In this document: piece by piece, positions 20,401-28,358 of the stretch
Numbering within the stretch: position 1 is the stretch's first letter
Layout: every line of letters begins with the position of its first letter
NCBI GenBank assembly: GCA_035627615.1
Contig: DASPLL010000053.1
Coordinates: 1-64,000, forward strand
Length of the DNA: 64,000 nucleotides
Direction of reading: 5' to 3'
From: BRH-c25 sp035627615
Lineage (GTDB): Bacteria; Bacillota; Clostridia; Lutisporales; Lutisporaceae
Notes under the pieces: generated by a model
What the model saw: only the letters and a program-made list of their open reading frames with translations
The model's database searches: none
Told to the model about the DNA's origin: nothing
Made by a program: the position numbers and the translations under genes

Positions 20401-21919
20401 TTCTCCACCTCCCCATCATGATATTTATTCCATAGAGGATCTGGCACAACTGGTTTTTGATCTGAAGAATGCAAATCCCAAAGCAAGGATAGTTGTAAAA
20501 CTGGTTTCTCAGATCGGAGTCGGGACCGTTGCAGCAGGTGTTGCAAAAGCCCATGCCGATGCTGTTTTGATTAGCGGTCATGACGGAGGCACAGGGGCTG
20601 CATCCATAAGCTCCATGAAATATGTCGGGCTTCCATGGGAATTGGGACTTGCTGAAGCCCAGCAGACACTGCTGCTGAATGACTTAAGAAGTAGAATCAC
20701 CCTGCAGGTAGACGGTAAAATGAAAACCGGAAGAGATGTGGTTATTGCCGCTCTGCTGGGAGCCGAAGAATACGGTTTTGCCACGGCTGCGCTTATATCC
20801 ATCGGCTGCAGGATGTGCAGAAGATGTCATCTCAATAAATGTCCTGCCGGGATTGCAACACAGGAAGAGACTTTGCGCAGGAATTTCTCCGGTGAACCGG
20901 AGCATCTCATCAATTATCTGAGCTTTGTAGCGGAGGAAATCCGCGGGATCATGGCCCAGCTTGGCTTCCGCACCATGGATGAGATGATTGGCAGAGTGGA
21001 TGTGTTATACGCGCAACAGGGGGACGGCGAAAAACTTAATAGCTGCGCTCTGTCACCAATACTGTACAGGCCTGAGCTACCATCCCGCATCGCAGGCAAG
21101 CGCATGATCAGCCAGGAGCACAATATGGAGCATGTACTGGACAGAAAGCTAATTGAGGAATCGAAAGCAGCGCTGGAAAAAGGTGTAATGGTTGAGCACA
21201 TATTGAAGATCAGGAATACCGACCGCTCCTTCGGTACAATGTTAAGCGGCGAGATTGTACAGCGCTATGGAGATAAAGGCTTACCGGAGGATACAATAAA
21301 GGTATTCCTGGAGGGTTCCGCGGGGCAGAGCTTCGGGGCATTTGCAGCAGCGGGACTGACCTTAAAGCTTGAGGGGGAAGCAAACGATTATCTGGGCAAA
21401 GGACTATCCGGCGGAAAAATCATATTGAAGCCACCTGCCGATGCTGCATATGCTTCAAGTGAAAATATTATTGCAGGAAACACATTACTGTATGGTGCGA
21501 CCTCCGGTGAAGCATATATTTCAGGAAGAGCCGGTCAAAGATTTTGTGTGCGTAACAGCGGCGCAACCGCAGTGGTTGAAGGAATCGGCGACCATGGCTG
21601 TGAATACATGACAGGAGGTATTGCCGTCATACTTGGTTCAACGGGTAATAACTTTGGAGCCGGAATGAGCGGTGGTGTTGCCTATGTCCTGGATGAGGAA
21701 GGCGAATTCTGTGCCAGGTGCAATGAAGAAATGACGGGTATTGAAAGCCTGACAGCTTTAAAGGATATTAAGCTGGTAAAAGACATCATTGAGCGTCATT
21801 ATAAATATACAAACAGTATAAAGGCAAAGAAAATCCTGGATCAATGGAGTACTTATACAAAGCTGTTCTTTAAGGTATGTTCTCCGCTTTACAAAAAGCA
21901 TCTGGAACAAATTGTGTAA
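17426..21919 (+). CDS. gltB: Glutamate synthase (GOGAT) large subunit
   Basis: 1,497 residues, the usual length. A 21-residue propeptide precedes the Ntn nucleophile Cys22 (CGVGF), so the class II amidotransferase domain (about 22-420) should be activated by cleavage. A central domain, the FMN-binding (beta/alpha)8 synthase domain (about 800-1180), the 3Fe-4S cysteine cluster (CRMCRRCHLNKCPAG) and the C-terminal GXGXG beta-helix follow. The enzyme transfers the glutamine amide to 2-oxoglutarate to give two glutamates. It starts at a GTG with GGAAGG upstream. No gltD (small, NAD(P)H subunit) is adjacent, so electrons must come from a distant partner or ferredoxin. A tRNA-Glu follows downstream. 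Confidence 0.96.
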   Translation: MERYGIYERQGLYNPDMEKDSCGVGFIANIKGKKSHDILKQGLQILKSLKHRGAVGADASTGDGAGILLQIPHDFFRKELKKINIKLPKPEDYAVCMVFLPREPNARLFCEGILERIIAEEQQKLLGWREVPVNENACGESARATRPVVAQVFIDRGGQKEEVFERKLLIIRKRAQKIIYDSRKPYTESFYVCSFSSRTIIYKGQILGYKLEEFYTDLSDDSIKTSIVLVHERYSTNTFPSWKLAQPFRYLAHNGEINTIRGNINWMNAREGVMQSQTFGDDFNKILPIIEPGGSDSASLDNALELFIANEHSMENSMMLLIPEAWQNNLRMSKEKRAFYEYMARVIEPWDGPATIAFTDGVKIGVTVDRNALRPARYLLTKDDRVIMASEAGVIDVPAEMIIKKGCLQPGRILLVDTGEGRVISDNEIKASAYKSKPFAEWVERNRLTLKDIKQPYGGKKMNREDLHINQLVFGYTEEELKKILAYMAENGKEPMGSMGIDTPVAVLSGRPQLLFNYFKQKFAQVTNPPIDYIREETVMSLIQFIGTHGKLLDKIETEKDNKYIKLEHPFLRNSELESLRSLCTEDFRAITIPMVFQADYEGNGLKEALDYLCKRAEESVKLGYNIIILSDRNIDMYSAPIPSLLALGAVHHHLIRKKLRTAVDLIVETGEARDAMHMALLAGFGAKAINPYMAFASIWDMVESKKYIKQTSNVEEAIGNYIEAICEGLLKIISRMGISTLQSYSGAQIFEAIGINQKTIDEYFTATPTVLTGIGLDGIAKEVLLRQNCAYNRFSELNPGGEIFWNPNGEHHAFNPEVIRKLRKACVENNKGIYNEYAHEASEQKGRITTIRSLLLFKKQQCISLDEVEAAGSILKRFRISAMSFGSLSAEAHETIAAAANRIGAASNCGEGGENPGRYNTGIGGDNLRSAVKQVASGRFGVTLNYLINCNEIEIKMAQGAKPGEGGHLPGYKVTPDIAKVRHSAMDIDLVSPPPHHDIYSIEDLAQLVFDLKNANPKARIVVKLVSQIGVGTVAAGVAKAHADAVLISGHDGGTGAASISSMKYVGLPWELGLAEAQQTLLLNDLRSRITLQVDGKMKTGRDVVIAALLGAEEYGFATAALISIGCRMCRRCHLNKCPAGIATQEETLRRNFSGEPEHLINYLSFVAEEIRGIMAQLGFRTMDEMIGRVDVLYAQQGDGEKLNSCALSPILYRPELPSRIAGKRMISQEHNMEHVLDRKLIEESKAALEKGVMVEHILKIRNTDRSFGTMLSGEIVQRYGDKGLPEDTIKVFLEGSAGQSFGAFAAAGLTLKLEGEANDYLGKGLSGGKIILKPPADAAYASSENIIAGNTLLYGATSGEAYISGRAGQRFCVRNSGATAVVEGIGDHGCEYMTGGIAVILGSTGNNFGAGMSGGVAYVLDEEGEFCARCNEEMTGIESLTALKDIKLVKDIIERHYKYTNSIKAKKILDQWSTYTKLFFKVCSPLYKKHLEQIV

Positions 21920-21997
21920 CTGCCGGCTAGTGCCTCGTAACGTATATCTCTTCTTGAGCATGTGAGGCACTGAATCAATGTTGTGATTGTTATAGGC

Positions 21998-22072
21998 GGC
22001 CCATTGGTCAAGTGGTCAAGACATCGCCCTCTCACGGCGGTAACAGGGGTTCGAATCCCCTATGGGTCACCA
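21998..22072 (+). tRNA. tRNA-Glu, anticodon CTC
   Basis: 75 nt including a genomically encoded CCA. The acceptor stem GGCCCAT pairs with ATGGGTC (one G-U). The anticodon stem-loop has loop CTCTCAC, giving anticodon CTC for GAG. The T-loop GGTTCGAATCC is standard. A hairpin (arms 21929-21936 and 21964-21971) lies between gltB and the tRNA, and an intrinsic terminator follows. Confidence 0.95.
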
Positions 22073-22084
22073 AATGCATACTTT

Positions 22085-22119
22085 GATATAGTTACTGAAA
22101 GGTTGCTATATCTTTTTTT
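22085..22119 (+). terminator. Rho-independent terminator of tRNA-Glu
   Basis: Stem GATATAG (22085-22091) pairs with CTATATC (22106-22112), followed by seven T residues. Confidence 0.85.
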
Positions 22120-22185
22120 ATGATTTAACCCGCTTCTGAACACTATTTCTTTTTCCTGATTATACCGAAACAGTAATTATAATAT

Positions 22186-22219
22186 AAAAATACTGCATCC
22201 GTTTCAAGAATGCAGTATT
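22186..22219 (-). terminator. Terminator after the Lon fragment
   Basis: Ten-bp stem AATACTGCAT (22189-22198) and ATGCAGTATT (22210-22219). On the minus strand it is followed by a T-rich tract, just beyond the Lon-fragment stop. Confidence 0.75.
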
Positions 22220-22245
22220 CTCATCACCCATATACCTGCAAGCTA

Positions 22246-22845
22246 CTACTCATAATAGAAGCCTATCCTTCTCTCTTTCACCGGACAGAACTTCTTTAGA
22301 ATATTCTGCTCCGTAATAAAGGACTCTGTTATGATAGTGCTTTCCATTTCATTTTCCAGAAACAGAAGAGCAGCTCTCCTGCATACTGAAACAACAAGCC
22401 TCTCCAATTCTCTGACACCTTTGTTTGCGGTACATGCATCCACAAGCACTCCAATGGAGTCATCAGAAAACCCGTAATCAAGTTTGTCCAGACCTGATTC
22501 ATAAAGCATTTGAGGTATTATGTGCCTTTTAGCTATCTGAAACTTCTCAGCATCGGTATATCCCTGCAGCCGTATAATCTCCATCCTGTCCAGCAAGGGC
22601 TTCGGTATACCCTCCTCAGCATTGGCGGTACATATGAAGAATACTTCCGACAAATCGACAGGAACCTGCAGATAGTAATCAACGAAAGCACTCCTGTTTG
22701 AATCGAGGATATCCAGGAATATGCTGCCACAGTCACCTTTATTGGACGCAGAAGGTATTTTATCCACCTCATCCAGAAGCAGCACCGGCGCACTTGAGCC
22801 GCAGCCGCTCAAAGTCCTTATGATTGCTCCCGGGAAGGCATTCAT
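22246..22845 (-). pseudogene. Fragment of Lon protease: AAA+ half only, no Walker A, no protease domain
   Basis: 199 residues match the second half of the Lon ATPase core: Walker B (VLLLDEVDKI), sensor 1 and arginine-finger region (FFICTANAEEGIPKPLLDRM), then the small lid domain. Full Lon is about 780 residues; here the N-domain, Walker A and the Ser-Lys protease domain are absent, so it cannot act as an ATP-driven protease alone. An in-frame TGA lies just before the ATG, and that ATG has its own AAGGTGAT site 5 nt upstream, so the fragment could still be translated. A terminator (22866-22912) lies directly upstream. It is either a decaying remnant or a repurposed small AAA+ lid protein. Confidence 0.7.
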
Positions 22846-22865
22846 ATATGATCACCTTACCTTTA

Positions 22866-22912
22866 CAAAAAATCTCCCTTTGCATAACCATGATCTGATT
22901 ATACAAAGGGAG
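22866..22912 (-). terminator. Terminator upstream of the Lon fragment, ending the phosphofructokinase/small-gene transcript
   Basis: Stem CTCCCTTTG (22874-22882) and CAAAGGGAG (22904-22912). Read on the minus strand it is followed by ATTTTTTG. It would stop transcription coming from the small gene at 22995-23072 and the phosphofructokinase. Confidence 0.7.
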
Positions 22913-22994
22913 GATAGAAATAATTTTGATAATAATTTTAAAAAATAGCACCTTGGCTTTATGCCCGAGTGCATTATTGCATATCTTATTTATT

Positions 22995-23072
22995 TCAGGA
23001 GGGTTTTACATCGTTAGGGATCGGACACTCCGATATCAGAGTCCATGATAGAATGGCTGCTGTTTCTGCCAT
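22995..23072 (-). CDS. Small gene, 25-residue peptide, start codon inside a hairpin
   Basis: An ATG (23070-23072) with a near-perfect GAGGAGG site 8 nt upstream (23081-23087) opens a 25-codon frame ending in TGA. The peptide starts MAETAAILSWTLISE and continues CPIPNDVKPS. It has no charge-rich or clear membrane pattern, and one Cys. The start codon lies in a perfect 9-bp stem (TAGAATGGC 23049-23057, GCCATTCTA 23068-23076), which could gate translation. It follows the phosphofructokinase gene on the same strand and precedes a terminator. I do not recognise the peptide. The strength of the ribosome binding site is the main evidence that it is real. Confidence 0.5.
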   Translation of the reverse strand: MAETAAILSWTLISECPIPNDVKPS

Positions 23073-23195
23073 TCTAGTAACCTCCTCACTTTTTAACATA
23101 CTGTAAAATCAATGAATTTTTTTAAAATTGCCCACTTTTTCAAATATAAACACCACATTAACAGTATGCCAAAATATTCATATAATCAATACATA

Positions 23196-24437
23196 TCATT
23201 TACAAACTACCGGTATTCTTTTGAGCCTTGTATATACCGGAAGCCCGTTTTCCATAGGCAGCTTTACATCGCCCTGGATAAAAGGTGCAATATAGTTTAT
23301 AAAATCATCCGTCACAAATGTGCCTTCCCGGTTGATATAACTGTCAGGAACTCTTCTTTCCGCATTTGCTACAGTTTCCAATTCCACAAGCTCATTATAT
23401 GTTGTATTATCCTTACCCACTCTTATGGAAGGCATAAATCCACTAAAGCCCTCTATGGCTGCACTGACTGCTGTTCTTCCGGCCAGCTCACCATATTCTA
23501 TATCAGTGGCTGAAGCCCAGTGCATGGCTGCCTGCTGGCTTATATCGGGAACTATGACCCTTGTTTTCAGCTTCAGTCTCTCTTCCAGTAAATTTTTCAG
23601 ATAGTCTCCTACCGCTCCCAGTTCAGGGTGTCCAAAGGGGTCGGTAGCAACATCCCCTGACTTGACCATAACATAACTACCATGCTTGTCGGTAAGGCCT
23701 TCACCTGTTATTATAAACACTCCCCCGACAGTATCATATACCTTTTTAACTTTATTCACAAAAGAGTCCTTATCAAAAGGCACTTCAGGAAAGCATATGA
23801 TATGAGGAGCTTCATCCTTACCATTATTTGCAAGGGCGCAGGCTGCAGGAAGCCACCCGGCATTTCTTCCGACAGTTACCAATACCGTTATAGGCTCGGA
23901 GGTATACATGCTTTCATTATGCAGAGCAGATTCTCTGACAAGTGTTGCAAGATACTTTGCTGAGCTTCCGTTGCCAGGGCAGTAGTCAGTACCTTCAAGG
24001 TCATTGTCAACGGTTTTGGGCACTCCCATTACCCTTATATCATACTCCATAAGCTCTGCTGCCTTATAGATCTTATTGGCTGTATCCATTGAGTCATTTC
24101 CTCCGTTGTATATGAAATATCTTATATTATATTTCCTGAATACTTCATAAACCCTCATAATATCATCATCATCCGGTTCGCTTGACTTAAGCATGTACCT
24201 GCATGCCCTGAGTGCTGCACCCGGTGTCCTTTTCAAGCCTTCAATATCTTCCTGACTCTGTGCTTTAAGATCAATCAGATCCTCTTCTAAAATACCCTCA
24301 ATACCATGTATTGTGCCAAAAATACCAGTGATCTGATCATACTTTTTCGCCTCTTCTATAACTCCGTACAGGCTGCTGTTTATTACACTGCTGGGACCTC
24401 CAGCCTGACCTACCAGCAAATTACCTTTCAAACTCAA
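23196..24437 (-). CDS. 6-phosphofructokinase, pyrophosphate-dependent type
   Basis: 413 residues of the PFK fold. The diphosphate site reads GGNDS, with Asp where ATP-dependent enzymes have Gly, and the catalytic loop reads PKTVDND, with Lys where ATP enzymes have Gly. Both changes are the accepted signature of PPi-dependent PFK (PFP). It would phosphorylate fructose-6-phosphate with pyrophosphate in reversible glycolysis. The start is a TTG with AAGGATGGG upstream. It is on the same strand as, and 57 bp after, the MBL-fold gene, but a link in function is not evident. Confidence 0.92.
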   Translation of the reverse strand: MSLKGNLLVGQAGGPSSVINSSLYGVIEEAKKYDQITGIFGTIHGIEGILEEDLIDLKAQSQEDIEGLKRTPGAALRACRYMLKSSEPDDDDIMRVYEVFRKYNIRYFIYNGGNDSMDTANKIYKAAELMEYDIRVMGVPKTVDNDLEGTDYCPGNGSSAKYLATLVRESALHNESMYTSEPITVLVTVGRNAGWLPAACALANNGKDEAPHIICFPEVPFDKDSFVNKVKKVYDTVGGVFIITGEGLTDKHGSYVMVKSGDVATDPFGHPELGAVGDYLKNLLEERLKLKTRVIVPDISQQAAMHWASATDIEYGELAGRTAVSAAIEGFSGFMPSIRVGKDNTTYNELVELETVANAERRVPDSYINREGTFVTDDFINYIAPFIQGDVKLPMENGLPVYTRLKRIPVVCK

Positions 24438-24494
24438 TAAAATCCCATCCTTTCAACCTGCATATTGCATATTATTATATAAAACTTTTATTAT

Positions 24495-25466
24495 CTATTG
24501 TGAAATGCAGCTTATCTGCCCTGCATCATCTATCTCGAATGATATCGCTTTATGCCTCCTGCCGTGAAAAAACGGAGGCATGTTCACAGCATCAGTACAC
24601 ATAATACAAGTTGGATTCGCACAAGCATACAGAGTTTTTACTGATTCCTTTGAAGGACAATCATCCAGCCGCGTATTGGAAACGCTTATCACAACATAAC
24701 GCGGGTTCATTTGTGAGGCCAGCTGTTTATTAATCCCATCCCTATGTCCATGGTGGGGGAGCTTCAATATATCACAGCGGGGGACTGTCCTGCTGTCCCA
24801 GTATGAAATGTAAGCGTCAGCACCAAGCAGGATCCGAACGTTATTATAGCAAATATTCAATACTATACTTGTATTATTTGTGAAAGCATCAAGTTCACCA
24901 AGGCTGCAGCCTTTTTGCTCCACATCTCCCTCAACAAACAAACTGTCAATAATCTCACGCTGTCTGACAAGTTTTTGGGAATCGCAGCAAAGTATTTCCA
25001 TCTCAAAATTCCATGAAAAGCTCCGGACATAAGGCCAGATGATTTCTTTTATTAATGTTCCTTTTGCTATAAGCATTGAAATAGATTTACTATAGAGATT
25101 TATAGAACGCACAAGGTTTTTCGCTCCATCAGTATAATTAATGCTGCATTTGATCTCTTTTCCTATATATTCATGGTCAAGCTTATAGTTTACCCAAAGC
25201 TCCTTAACCGGTATTTTCTCAGTTATTTCAAGAAGTCCGCCGACATGGTCAAGATGAAGATGTGATATGACGAGTATATCGATTTTTTCCACCTTTTCAC
25301 TGACAAGATAATCAATACTTTTTACCCGGATATCCGACTCCAGATAATTAGCTTCATTACAATCTCCTGTGTCCACAAGCATGCAAAGATCTCCGCCTTT
25401 TCTGTTGTAATGGCGCAGCAATACGGAATCCCCATAACCGACATTGATAAAATCTACTTTAAGCAT
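24495..25466 (-). CDS. MBL-fold hydrolase, ComEC/Rec2-type
   Basis: 323 residues. The N-terminus (VDFINVGYGDSVLL) and the zinc motif HLHLDH (in ISHLHLDHVGG) are those of the metallo-beta-lactamase fold in the ComEC-like subgroup; later histidines (LPHHGH) fit the same fold. No signal peptide or membrane segment is seen, so it is a cytosolic stand-alone hydrolase. Its ATG lies 12 bp after the stop of the transporter ATPase with a GGTGAG site, so it is the last gene of that transporter operon. The substrate is unknown; a phosphoester or phosphonate-derived compound would fit the neighbours, but that is inference. Confidence 0.82.
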   Translation of the reverse strand: MLKVDFINVGYGDSVLLRHYNRKGGDLCMLVDTGDCNEANYLESDIRVKSIDYLVSEKVEKIDILVISHLHLDHVGGLLEITEKIPVKELWVNYKLDHEYIGKEIKCSINYTDGAKNLVRSINLYSKSISMLIAKGTLIKEIIWPYVRSFSWNFEMEILCCDSQKLVRQREIIDSLFVEGDVEQKGCSLGELDAFTNNTSIVLNICYNNVRILLGADAYISYWDSRTVPRCDILKLPHHGHRDGINKQLASQMNPRYVVISVSNTRLDDCPSKESVKTLYACANPTCIMCTDAVNMPPFFHGRRHKAISFEIDDAGQISCISQ

Positions 25467-25478
25467 ATTATCTCACCA

Positions 25479-26588
25479 TCACTCTTCGTCCGGCAGAATA
25501 TGTACCTTCTTGCTATCAATCATAATATTGACTTCGCCTTCTAATGCCCCTGCAGTGCTGGGATTTGAGTCGTCAATAATAAAGGTATTGCCGTCAACCT
25601 CCACCCAGTAACGGATGACACGGCCGAGAAAGCTGTAAAAGCTGACCTTTCCTCTAAGGATATTTGCAGCATGGGCACCATTATCATCCGGAGTTATGCT
25701 AATACATTCAGGGCGCAGGACAAGTATTGCACTATCTCCCTTCTTTACCTGATAGCCTCCTTCATCAATCTCAAAAGTAATACCTTTCCATTGAAGGTAT
25801 ATTTTCTTTTGCTCTACAGCCTTAACCTCCACATTAATAAAGTTTACAGTTCCTACAAAGTCAGCAACGAATTTGTTGACTGGCTTGAAATATATTTCCC
25901 ATGGCGTACCCACCTGCTCTATTCTGCCACGCCTCATGACCGCAATACGGTCAGACATTGAAAGAGCCTCATCCTGGTCATGTGTGACATAAATACTGGT
26001 TATCCCGAGGCGCTGCTGTATCTGCCTTAGTTCAGTACGTACATCTACACGAAGCTTGGCATCAAGATTTGATAAAGGCTCGTCCAGCAGAAGCACTTCC
26101 TGTCCCATTATAAGCGCTCTTGCAAAAGCAACACGCTGCTGCTGACCACCGGAAAGCTGCTTGGGGAAACGGTCCTCAAGCCCCTCAAGATTAAACATTT
26201 TCAGCATTTCCTTCAGCTTATCCCTTTGATCGTCCTTCTGCATATTTCTTAGCTTCAGACCATAGCATATGTTTTCTGCTACAGTCATATGGGGAAAGAG
26301 GGCATACTCCTGGAAAACAAGTGGGGTATTACGTTTGTAAGTCGGTAAGCCGTTTACCTTCTTCCCGTCCAGGAATATTTCACCAAATTCAGGCTCCGAA
26401 AAACCGGCAAGCTGGCGCATAAGCGTTGTCTTGCCACAGCCGCTGGGACCCAAAAGTGTCATGAAGCATCCTTTCGGTATTGAAAGTGATACATCATCAA
26501 GGGCACAAAAATCAACAAACATTTTAGTTACGTTTCTGAATTCAATGAATTTATCTTTATAATCATTTGAAGAACGCTGACTATTCAA
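25479..26588 (-). CDS. ABC importer ATPase (FbpC/PotA/PhnT-like)
   Basis: About 369 residues. Walker A GPSGCGKTT, Q-loop, signature LSGGQQQRVAFARAL, Walker B VLLLDEP and the H-loop VTHDQDEAL are intact. A C-terminal TOBE domain (about 280-365) is present, as in iron, polyamine and phosphonate importers. I chose the TTG at 26586-26588 because it sits 7 nt after GGAGGA; the longer frame starting at 26603 would overlap that site. It powers the permease encoded just upstream. Confidence 0.9.
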   Translation of the reverse strand: MNSQRSSNDYKDKFIEFRNVTKMFVDFCALDDVSLSIPKGCFMTLLGPSGCGKTTLMRQLAGFSEPEFGEIFLDGKKVNGLPTYKRNTPLVFQEYALFPHMTVAENICYGLKLRNMQKDDQRDKLKEMLKMFNLEGLEDRFPKQLSGGQQQRVAFARALIMGQEVLLLDEPLSNLDAKLRVDVRTELRQIQQRLGITSIYVTHDQDEALSMSDRIAVMRRGRIEQVGTPWEIYFKPVNKFVADFVGTVNFINVEVKAVEQKKIYLQWKGITFEIDEGGYQVKKGDSAILVLRPECISITPDDNGAHAANILRGKVSFYSFLGRVIRYWVEVDGNTFIIDDSNPSTAGALEGEVNIMIDSKKVHILPDEE

Positions 26589-26624
26589 AACAATCTCCTC
26601 CAATATATTTCACGATATGTATAG

Positions 26625-28271
26625 CTAAAGCTCCAGACTCGTTCCATGCTTTTTAAGGAAGAACTGAGCCAGTTCCAGAACTCCAAAAGCAATTGAGATC
26701 AGGATTACGGTAAATGCTGCAGCACTGCCCCACTCTCCGTTTGAAACCAACCCTAATATGGAAATTGTACCGACTATTGTGCCGGGTGAGTATATAAAGA
26801 TCACGACACTCAAGCAGGTCACTGAGCGCAAAAAAGATAGTACGAAGCCTGATATAAAGGGAACCCTGAGCAGTGGTAAAATCACGTCCTTAAAGCTCCT
26901 GAAGGAGTTAGCCCCCAGATTGAGTGCAGCATCTTCGACTGAGCTGCCGATCTGCTGTATCCCGGCAACACTTGCACTGTAGCAGGTAGGAATATTCCAG
27001 AACAGCAGCGCGAGAACCATAATAGCAGAAGTACCGGTAATCTCCACAGGAGGAGAATTAAATGCTATGACAAAACCAAGCCCAAGAAATATACCAGGAA
27101 TAGCTCCGGGCAGAATGGCTATAAAATCAAGAAGCTTGTTTATGCCGACCTGCTTTTTCTGCACAATATATGCAAGGATCATAGCCAGCAGCGCTGCGCC
27201 GGCTGATGAAACAGCAGCAAATTTTATGCTGTTAATAACCTCTATGTTCTTATCAAATACGTATCTCATATTGCTGAAGGTTATGGACCAGTCATGCCCC
27301 CATGCCTTTGTAAATGCCCCATACACCAGGGTTCCATATACAGTCAGCACAAATATGGAGACAAAACAACAGAAGGAGAACAAGCCCCATTTTACAGGCT
27401 TGGGTAATTCAAAGGGCTTAAGGGATATCTCCTTCCCTGTAATAGTTACATAGGAGCGTTGTCCCACCCAATATCTGTTTACGGCAAATATCATTAATGC
27501 CGGAACAAGCAGTGCAGTTGCCAGAACAGCCGCCGTTTTCATATCATACCAGCCCACTATCTGCATATAGGCTTCTGTTGGAAGCAGGGCCATATCCCCG
27601 CCTATCATTATTGGGTTTCCAAAGTCCGTCAGCACATTGATGGCGGCTATCAGCGCCCCCCCTGCCACGCCCGGCCGGCATAGAGGCCAGAATACATTAC
27701 GGAAAACCTGCCATCTGGTAGCACCCATGTTATAAGCTGCATATTCAAGGTTTGTAGATACCGACTTCATAACTCCGTAAATAATAGAAAATGCATATGG
27801 GAAAAATGTGACGGTCTGAACCATCCACAATCCGAACCAACCATAAACATCTACACTGAGTCCAAGCAATTTTTTCGTTATAATGCCCTGCATACCGAAA
27901 AGAAGAATATATGAAAGGGCAACAATAAATGGCAGAGAAACGATGGGAAGCAGGGTAACAAAACGGAAAAGCTTTTTAAACGGAACATCTGCACGCGATA
28001 ATGTATATGAAAAAACAAAAGCAATAGCCGTACAGGAAACCGTAGAAATCACTGTCATAAGCACGCTGTTATACAACGCTCTTGCCCATCTGGTCGTCGT
28101 AATAAGTCCTGAATAATCTGAAAGTGTTGGCACTGTAATAACCTTGATCACCGGCCAGATAACGAAGAAAGCTGTAAATGCAATAATAAAAATTATGGCT
28201 GCCAGGAGAGGCGGCTCATTTTTCAGCAATTTCATTTCTTTAATTGACTCTCTGGCGAAGAGCTTTGACAT
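26625..28271 (-). CDS. ABC importer permease with two fused transmembrane domains (FbpB/PhnV-like)
   Basis: 548 residues, about twelve membrane helices in two BPD-transp-1 repeats, each with its own EAA-type loop (AAYNMGATRWQVFRNVFWPL near 180 and AALNLGANSFRSFKDVILPL near 460). Fused permeases of this kind belong to the Fe3+ and 2-aminoethylphosphonate importer families. The ATG has only a weak Shine-Dalgarno sequence. A hairpin (28316-28340) separates it from the binding-protein gene and may set the ratio of the two products. Confidence 0.9.
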   Translation of the reverse strand: MSKLFARESIKEMKLLKNEPPLLAAIIFIIAFTAFFVIWPVIKVITVPTLSDYSGLITTTRWARALYNSVLMTVISTVSCTAIAFVFSYTLSRADVPFKKLFRFVTLLPIVSLPFIVALSYILLFGMQGIITKKLLGLSVDVYGWFGLWMVQTVTFFPYAFSIIYGVMKSVSTNLEYAAYNMGATRWQVFRNVFWPLCRPGVAGGALIAAINVLTDFGNPIMIGGDMALLPTEAYMQIVGWYDMKTAAVLATALLVPALMIFAVNRYWVGQRSYVTITGKEISLKPFELPKPVKWGLFSFCCFVSIFVLTVYGTLVYGAFTKAWGHDWSITFSNMRYVFDKNIEVINSIKFAAVSSAGAALLAMILAYIVQKKQVGINKLLDFIAILPGAIPGIFLGLGFVIAFNSPPVEITGTSAIMVLALLFWNIPTCYSASVAGIQQIGSSVEDAALNLGANSFRSFKDVILPLLRVPFISGFVLSFLRSVTCLSVVIFIYSPGTIVGTISILGLVSNGEWGSAAAFTVILISIAFGVLELAQFFLKKHGTSLEL

Positions 28272-28315
28272 ATAGCATCACTGCCTTTCCTATTGTGGTG
28301 CATGCTGTATATTGG

Positions 28316-28340
28316 GGAGGTTTCCCTGTGGAAAACCTCC
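28316..28340 (-). terminator. Intercistronic hairpin after the binding-protein gene
   Basis: Stem GGAGGTTT (28316-28323) and AAACCTCC (28333-28340) lies between the lipoprotein gene and the permease gene. Partial termination or mRNA protection at this point is common in binding-protein operons. There is no long T-run. Confidence 0.5.
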
Positions 28341-28358
28341 TGCGTATATAAATAACCG

